64,000 nt of DNA from Chloroflexota bacterium (GTDB lineage Bacteria; Chloroflexota; Anaerolineae; 4572-78; J111): positions 7,802 to 71,801 of the forward strand of contig BOKF01000044.1 of assembly GCA_016860845.1 (NCBI GenBank), given 5' to 3'. Below are positions 59,673 to 64,000 of this stretch, piece after piece. The translations under genes and the position numbers were made by a program. Under the pieces are notes generated by a model. That model was not told where the DNA came from and ran no database searches. It saw nothing but the letters and a program-made list of their open reading frames with translations. Positions within the stretch are counted from its first letter, which is position 1. Each line of letters begins with the position of its first letter.

Positions 59673-60359
59673 TCACCCTGCTGGACCCATGTACCAGAAC
59701 GGCGAGACCAAGCCCACTTGTTTGAAAATCGCCTCGACCTGGCTCAGGCTTCGGCCGTGATACTCAGGTGAAAGGCGATTGCCATACCACTGTTGGGACA
59801 GTTCCCACACTTGCCCCACGGAAAGGACTTCACCACGTTTCTGATGGTTTCCCTGACACCAGCGGTTGAGAGAAGCTTCCGACCGGAAGAGCAGGATCGT
59901 GGCTCAGGTGAAGACCAAATCGTCATACCAGTGGCGGAAGGGCACCAGGAAATGGATCAGCTCGCCGTGGTCAACCACTCGGCCTTGCTGTACCTCAAGG
60001 CTAACCGGCTGCCCGCTCTCAGCACATTGGGTTTCAATCCTGGCCCCGCTGTGAAGCGCTGCCGGAATACCCAACGAATCCCAGGCGCAGTTGGCCCAGT
60101 AGAGCTTTCCTTGAGCATGAACCTGAAATGGAGTGGAAATGGCCGAAAATGGGTTGGCCATGCGGATGGTCAGAGTATTCGGCTCGAGGAATAGGGCGTG
60201 GCGTTGATGGAGGTCCTGGTAGAGGGCAGCCACCTGATCCGGCCTCAGATGAAAATGGCTCGCTGTTTCCGCTACTGTCGGAGGCCGGGTCGTAGCTACA
60301 AAGTGTTCATAAACGAAGGCCCGCACGGCCCAAACAAGGTTTTCATCCCGTATTTCCAT
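59673..60359 (-). CDS. MerB-like organomercurial lyase with in-frame UGA (candidate selenoprotein)
   Basis: Read through one in-frame TGA (59904-59906), the gene encodes 228 residues; without readthrough it stops at 151. ATG 60357-60359 has GGGAGA just upstream (ATG 60371 is an alternative). The N-terminal part has a winged helix (PTVAETASHFHLRPDQVAAL). The MerB core follows: LYWANCAWDSLGIPAAL, with Cys91-x-x-Asp94 equal to Cys96-x-x-Asp99 of MerB. DDLVFT then leads to codon 152, UGA, followed by ATILLFRSEASLNRWCQG. MerB has its second catalytic cysteine (Cys159) at this position, and relatives read D-x-x-FTC-x-T there. After the UGA 76 codons stay open with normal family wording (VWELSQQWYGNRLSPEYHGR) and end at 59673-59675. 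Selenocysteine or a nonsense mutation are the two readings. MerB cleaves C-Hg bonds. Confidence 0.75.
59876..59906 (-). promoter_or_regulatory. Candidate bacterial SECIS element
   Basis: After the UGA (59906-59904), 14 bases lead to a CUUCC (59889-59885) / GGAAG (59880-59876) stem with a GGUC loop. The E. coli fdhF SECIS has a GGUCU apical loop at almost the same distance (18 bases from UGA to the GG there, 19 here). The stem is only 5 bp, so this is supportive and not decisive. Confidence 0.5.
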
Positions 60360-60444
60360 AGAGTCTCCCATAGTTTTTTGCGCGAGACACTTTTTTCTTG
60401 AAAGAAGTCAGGTCAGCCGAATTGACAGCTCCTCACGCAGTTCA

Positions 60445-60480
60445 GTAAACAGCCCCGATATGATGTCGGAGGTTGTTTAC
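60445..60480. promoter_or_regulatory. Long dyad upstream of the MerB-like gene
   Basis: GTAAACAGCCCCGA faces TCGGAGGTTGTTTAC with a TATGATG centre, 14 bp with one mismatch and one G-T pair. It lies about 85 bases before the MerB-like start. It could be an operator or a hairpin at the end of the upstream VOC transcript. The rest of 60,372-60,720 shows no gene. Confidence 0.45.
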
Positions 60481-60720
60481 CGCTATATCTCCTGCAAAAA
60501 AAGAGGCTGCAACCCGCTTTTTCGTTACAAGTCCCTGAGACAAAGCACCCCAACCAGGTTGAACTCTGCTTAAAGTTCCAGTCGGTCACAAAATTATACC
60601 CCATTTGGTTTGGTTACACACTTGGTTCTGAGTCTCAAAATCGAAATCTTGCCTCGTAGTCAATTGAGTTACCTCCAATTTGCCCATAATGTTTCCTGCA
60701 TAAACTACGCCCAACTGATC

Positions 60721-61128
60721 CTACGATGAAAACCGGCTCAACGGCGAGCGGTCGCCGACGAACCAGATGTGCCCAAAGGGATCAACGAACCCACCCTGCC
60801 GATGAGCTCCCCAGGGCATGGCGTGATCCTTGATATCATCAAGACTGCCCTGTGCCCCTGCTTCCAGGGCGCGGGCGATCAGGCTGTCAGGATCATCGCA
60901 GAACACTTCGACCCGGGCAGAGGTGATCCCAAGTTTACCGGGAGATTCCCAGCCATTATTGGCTGGCTCACCGAGGAAGAAGGGAGCCCCGGCGATTTCT
61001 AGGCCGGCGACTGATCCCAGGTTCCACAATTCCGTAGCCCCAAGAGCACGTTTGTACCACTCCATAGCCTGCGGCGTATTGGCGACCGCCAACATTACCG
61101 ATATAACCGGCCCATGTGATTGCGTCAT
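60721..61128 (-). CDS. VOC superfamily (glyoxalase/bleomycin-resistance-like) protein
   Basis: A 135-residue protein with the paired beta-alpha-beta-beta-beta plan of the vicinal-oxygen-chelate family. VISVMLAVANTPQAMEWYKR is the first unit and RVEVFCDDPDSLIARALEAG, then GGFVDPFGHIWFVGDRSP, the second. A PhnB-like YKRALGATELWNLG and DPFGHxW are present. Members act as glyoxalases, isomerases or drug-binding proteins, and PhnB-like forms have no assigned activity. AAGGAG lies upstream of ATG 61126-61128. It is upstream of the MerB-like gene on the same strand, with 361 bases and a strong dyad between. Confidence 0.88.
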   Translation of the reverse strand: MTQSHGPVISVMLAVANTPQAMEWYKRALGATELWNLGSVAGLEIAGAPFFLGEPANNGWESPGKLGITSARVEVFCDDPDSLIARALEAGAQGSLDDIKDHAMPWGAHRQGGFVDPFGHIWFVGDRSPLSRFSS

Positions 61129-61195
61129 CCTAAAAGTCTCCTTCCTTTTCAGGGGGCTTCCTTGGCTGCGCCTACAAAAACTAGGATTCCTGTTA

Positions 61196-62347
61196 TTATC
61201 TACAAAACACCTGGGCGACTGCGGTGTACACGTTGGCGCATTGTTGCACCGTATCTAAATCGACCCACTCTACCGGACCGTGTGCTCCAAATCCACGTGG
61301 CCCCAACAAAATTGTCGGCACGCCAGCCGCAGAAAATAACCCCGAATCGGCCCAATACGATACCCCACTCAGCTTCGCCGGAGACCCTGTCACCTGGGTC
61401 AGTTGCTGGCGGCAGAGCTGCACAAGCGGGGTATCTTCATTCAGCTCAAAGGCATCGCGGGCTAACCCAGGGGTCAACTTGGCTTTGAAGGTGCTGTCGG
61501 TGCTGGCACACCGGTCAAGGATGGCCTGCAACTGCGCCTGCACCCCCTCGGGTGTCTCGCCGGGCAGGGTGCGACGCTCGATTTGCAGCTTGCAGTAAGC
61601 CGGATAGGAGGACATCTCTTGCCCGCCTTGAATAATCGAGGCGTGCAGCGAACCGCTGCTCAGATAGGGATGAGTGGGGTTCGCTCTCAACTGGAGATCG
61701 TACTGCTCTAATTCAACCAACACCCGGCCCATCTTGGCAATGGCGTCCACGCCCAGGTGCGGACGCGAGCCGTGCGCGGCTACCCCCAAAGTCTCGATGT
61801 CAAACCAGACAAAACCTTTGTGGGCCACGGCAATTTCCATTTCGGTCGGTTCGGTCACAATTACGGCATCGGGCCGCCAGCGAGGTAAGTCACGGCAAAT
61901 AGCTTCGGTGCCGAGGCTGGCGACCTCTTCGTCGGCCACACAGGTCACCATAACGTCGCCGGATAGATGGAGCGACTTGGCCCGCTTAGCCGCCATCAAA
62001 CTGGCGGCAATGCCTGCTTTCATATCATACGTGCCGCGCCCGTACATCCGGTTGCCCTCAATCCGGGCGCTAAAGGGTTCATCCATGCCGGTTAAACCGA
62101 CGGTGTCGGTATGACCATTTAGCATCAGATTTTTACCGCCTCCCGACCCTCGGGCGATCACCATCACATTCGGTCGCCCTGGGGCAGCATCTTGCACGAT
62201 GACCTCCAGCCCGGCGCGGGTCGCCCATTCGGCGATGAACGCGGCCATGTCAGCTTCACCCTTTGCCCCCGCAATCAAGTTGGGATTGATGGAATCGATC
62301 CGAACGAGGTCGGCCAGTAAAGTGATCAGTTCCGTTGGGTTATTCAT
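61196..62347 (-). CDS. M20 family metallopeptidase (ArgE/DapE/CPG2-like)
   Basis: A 383-residue amidohydrolase read from ATG 62345-62347, with GGGGAGG 8 bases upstream. The zinc site is visible: LMLNGHTDTVGL (His and Asp), GRGTYDMKAGIAASLMA (bridging Asp), VADEEVASLGTEAI (catalytic and metal Glu) and VTEPTEMEIA. The dimerisation domain follows (HGSRPHLGVDAIAKMGRVLV), with the end ILLGPRGFGAHGPVEWVD carrying the last His. It matches acetylornithine deacetylase, succinyl-diaminopimelate desuccinylase and carboxypeptidase G2; these cannot be told apart here. The VOC gene follows 67 bases downstream on the same strand. Confidence 0.92.
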   Translation of the reverse strand: MNNPTELITLLADLVRIDSINPNLIAGAKGEADMAAFIAEWATRAGLEVIVQDAAPGRPNVMVIARGSGGGKNLMLNGHTDTVGLTGMDEPFSARIEGNRMYGRGTYDMKAGIAASLMAAKRAKSLHLSGDVMVTCVADEEVASLGTEAICRDLPRWRPDAVIVTEPTEMEIAVAHKGFVWFDIETLGVAAHGSRPHLGVDAIAKMGRVLVELEQYDLQLRANPTHPYLSSGSLHASIIQGGQEMSSYPAYCKLQIERRTLPGETPEGVQAQLQAILDRCASTDSTFKAKLTPGLARDAFELNEDTPLVQLCRQQLTQVTGSPAKLSGVSYWADSGLFSAAGVPTILLGPRGFGAHGPVEWVDLDTVQQCANVYTAVAQVFCR

Positions 62348-62392
62348 CAAAAGACCTCCCCTGCTCTCAAAAATTTATTTTTGATCCCCAGC

Positions 62393-63205
62393 CTAACCCG
62401 GCAGCCGCAGTCGGGCGACGAGGACCGGGGGAATTTCGCTGAAGTTGGCTCCCCACCCCAACGGGTTCTTTCCCGGGGGGTGATCCGGAGGAAAAGCCCG
62501 CTCTTCCAGACCATCCAGCACAAACCCGGCCTTGAAACCCGTCCCCAACAGCACTTGCAGCGGCCGGTGAAAGTAAAGTTGCGCCTGCGGTTGGCCGGCG
62601 ATAGCCACGCCGTGCGCCACGCTGGGCGTGATATAGCCGAATATTTTGACCGAGTACTCGGTGATAATCTCCCCGGCTTGATCCTCCATCTCGGCGACGT
62701 GAGCCACGTGCGGGCTGTTGAAGCAGGGATGGATCACCGAGAAGACAAAGCGGCCGCCCGGCCGCAGCAGCCGGGGCAGGACCTGCAGCAGCAGTTCAAT
62801 CTCGGCCATATCAAAGAGGGCCATATTGCACAGAGCGGCATCGAACTGGTTTTCGCCTAATCCAAGCAGTGCTGCCTCACCCGTCGCATCCAGCACCGTG
62901 TAGTGGATGCGTTCCCGGTGTTGCCTGGTCCGCTCCTGAGCGTGAACAATCATCTCCTCGGCAAAGTCGAAGGCCACGACCTCGGCTCCCAGGGCCGCCA
63001 GGCGTCGGGTGGTGAGGCCATTTCCGCAGGCGATGTCCAGCACCCGCTCACCTGGACGCAGGTCAAGCAACCGCTCGGTGGCCGGCCAGATCAGCACTTC
63101 GACGAAATCATTGCCCTCGCCCATCCATTCATCCCAGAAGGCTGCGTTGCGATTCCAGACTGCTTTGGTTTCTTCATTGGCTTGCTTCAGATTTTCAAGG
63201 GTCAT
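62393..63205 (-). CDS. Class I SAM-dependent methyltransferase
   Basis: A 270-residue methyltransferase read from ATG 63203-63205 (a GTG 6 bases upstream is equally possible). Motif I is RVLDIACGNGLTTRRLAALG, then VVAFDFAEEMIVHAQERTRQ, motif II FDAALCNMALFDMAEIELLL and motif III LLRPGGRFVFSVIHPCFNSP. AVWNRNAAFWDEWMGEGNDF at the start resembles UbiE-like and plant/bacterial small-molecule methyltransferases. It lies 45 bases upstream of the M20 peptidase on the same strand, so the two may share a transcript. The substrate is unknown. Confidence 0.88.
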   Translation of the reverse strand: MTLENLKQANEETKAVWNRNAAFWDEWMGEGNDFVEVLIWPATERLLDLRPGERVLDIACGNGLTTRRLAALGAEVVAFDFAEEMIVHAQERTRQHRERIHYTVLDATGEAALLGLGENQFDAALCNMALFDMAEIELLLQVLPRLLRPGGRFVFSVIHPCFNSPHVAHVAEMEDQAGEIITEYSVKIFGYITPSVAHGVAIAGQPQAQLYFHRPLQVLLGTGFKAGFVLDGLEERAFPPDHPPGKNPLGWGANFSEIPPVLVARLRLPG

Positions 63206-63229
63206 CGTCACAGTTCTTTGGCCAGGAAG

Positions 63230-63250
63230 CCCCTGGCTCGAAGCTAGGGG
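63230..63250. repeat. Hairpin near the left end of the second TnpB element
   Basis: CCCCTGGCT-CGA-AGCTAGGGG is a 9-bp stem with one G-T pair, 66 bases before tnpB. Subterminal hairpins are typical of IS200/IS605 ends, but the real end is not determined. Confidence 0.4.
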
Positions 63251-63315
63251 AGGAATGGTCCTAATACCTCCAATAAATGTTTGTCAACTGGTTGATAATA
63301 TAGTACAATTGTTCT

Positions 63316-64000
63316 ATGAAACTCACGGCTAAGGTCAAGTTACAAAGCAGTCCAGAGCAACACCAGGCGCTGCTTAAAACATTAGAACGAGCTAATGCGG
63401 CCTGTAACCATATCAGCAATGTTGCCTGGAACAATGGGATATTCGATAAGTTCAAGTTGCAAAAGTTGACCTATCAAGCGGTCAAAGACCAATTTGATTT
63501 GACGGCTCAAATCGTCATCCGCTGTTTGGGTAAAGTGGCTGATAGCTACAAACTGGACAAAAAGGTTAAACGAGAATTTAGACCCCTGGGCTCGATTGCT
63601 TACGATGACCGCATTTTGCGTTGGTACGTTGATAAGCAAGAAGTCTCTATCTGGTCGGTGAATGGCCGGTTGAGAATTTCGTTTTTGGCCGGACCCCGCC
63701 AACTTGAACTGCTCAGCTTCCAACGGGGTGAAAGTGACCTGGTGTTGATTGACAATACTTTCTACCTGTTTGTCACTTGCGAGATTGAAGAAGCCGAACC
63801 CCAGGACGTTGCAGAATTTCTGGGCGTAGACCTGGGCATCAAAAACATCGCGGCTGACAGCCTGGGTGAAATGTATGCCGGAAACCAGCTCAACCGTCTC
63901 CGCAAGCGACACGCCAAACTGAGAAAGAAGTTGCAAAGCAAAGGAACCCACCAGACCCGGCGACTGCTCAAAAAGCGGCGGCGCAAAGAGAGCCGGATGG
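63316..64000 (+). CDS. tnpB: IS200/IS605-type TnpB, N-terminal part (runs off the right edge)
   Basis: The frame opens at ATG 63316 (MKLTAKVKLQSSPEQHQALL) and runs 228 codons to the window edge. It starts with the TnpB N-terminal helical region (ERANAACNHISNVAWNNGIF). The beta-barrel part follows and then the first RuvC motif, EFLGVDLGIKNIAADSLGEM, with the catalytic Asp. RLRKRHAKLRKKLQSKGTHQ, the basic bridge-like helix, is last in view. It differs strongly from the TnpB at 44346, so these are two separate elements. No TnpA is visible on the left. The start has no clear ribosome-binding site but has an A/T-rich promoter-like stretch (TTGATAATATAGTACAATTG). Confidence 0.85.
   Translation, partial: MKLTAKVKLQSSPEQHQALLKTLERANAACNHISNVAWNNGIFDKFKLQKLTYQAVKDQFDLTAQIVIRCLGKVADSYKLDKKVKREFRPLGSIAYDDRILRWYVDKQEVSIWSVNGRLRISFLAGPRQLELLSFQRGESDLVLIDNTFYLFVTCEIEEAEPQDVAEFLGVDLGIKNIAADSLGEMYAGNQLNRLRKRHAKLRKKLQSKGTHQTRRLLKKRRRKESRM

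Noticed and set aside
1..64000. tRNA or rRNA genes
   Set aside because: No cloverleaf with a T-loop-like GTTCRANNC box in a plausible context and no rRNA-like stretch was recognised by eye; a covariance-model scan was not possible.

Overview
The window looks like a bacterial chromosome of fairly high GC content, most likely from the phylum Chloroflexota (Anaerolineae or a related class). I infer this from the gene style: large STAND ATPases, a tricorn protease, an alpha-2-macroglobulin lipoprotein, delta-60/DUF11 exported proteins, many degenerate hairpin repeats between and inside genes, and standalone TnpB elements. No rRNA or tRNA was recognised, so the assignment is not proven.

Layout. 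1-5100 (minus strand): the 5' part of a tricorn protease, a PDDEXK-like protein, a DUF4258/YgiT-type toxin-antitoxin-like pair, a split XdhC maturation factor and a long-chain acyl-CoA ligase. 5.4-8.9 kb: a SIR2-like protein followed by an nSTAND1 ATPase with a membrane segment and WD40 repeats, a candidate conflict module. 8.9-20.2 kb: DinB-like protein, flavin oxidoreductase divergent from a TetR regulator, hybrid histidine kinase, SLC13 permease, a second STAND regulator, a methyltransferase and a DUF1772 membrane protein. 20.3-31.1 kb: penicillin-binding protein 1C and alpha-2-macroglobulin, the same partnership as E. coli pbpC-yfhM, here separated by a decayed MFS gene and a MntA/HepT toxin-antitoxin pair.

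31,106-38,930 holds a compact Tn7-like transposon: tnsA, tnsB, tnsC and a large tniQ/tnsD, with Tn7-type ends (TGnnTGCGGACAATAA), three TnsB-like sites at each end and no cargo. It starts 7 bp after the alpha-2-macroglobulin stop codon and its other end cuts off the 5' part of an M23 peptidase gene. I see no target-site duplication, so a deletion or recombination probably followed insertion. The tnsA ribosome-binding site can be sequestered in a long RNA helix.

39.6-44.2 kb encodes both subunits of a type IIA topoisomerase (topoisomerase IV-like) behind a GAACnnnnGTTC box resembling the Gram-positive SOS operator. 44.2-47.1 kb: a TnpB element and two small membrane proteins. 47.1-52.3 kb: a delta-60/DUF11 exported protein and a small membrane protein with duplicated leader regions, a frameshifted CAP-domain remnant and an orphan ParA. 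52.5-55.6 kb: an NB-ARC/TPR STAND regulator. 55.6-63.2 kb: a glycerol facilitator with a structured leader, 3-hydroxyacyl-CoA dehydrogenase, GrpB-family protein, nitrilase-family hydrolase, a MerB-like lyase, a VOC protein, an M20 peptidase and a methyltransferase. A second TnpB runs off the right edge.

The most striking single observation is the MerB-like gene at 59,673-60,359. Its reading frame is interrupted only by a UGA exactly where MerB has a catalytic cysteine. A short stem-loop with a GGUC loop follows at SECIS-like spacing. This is a candidate selenocysteine-containing organomercurial lyase.
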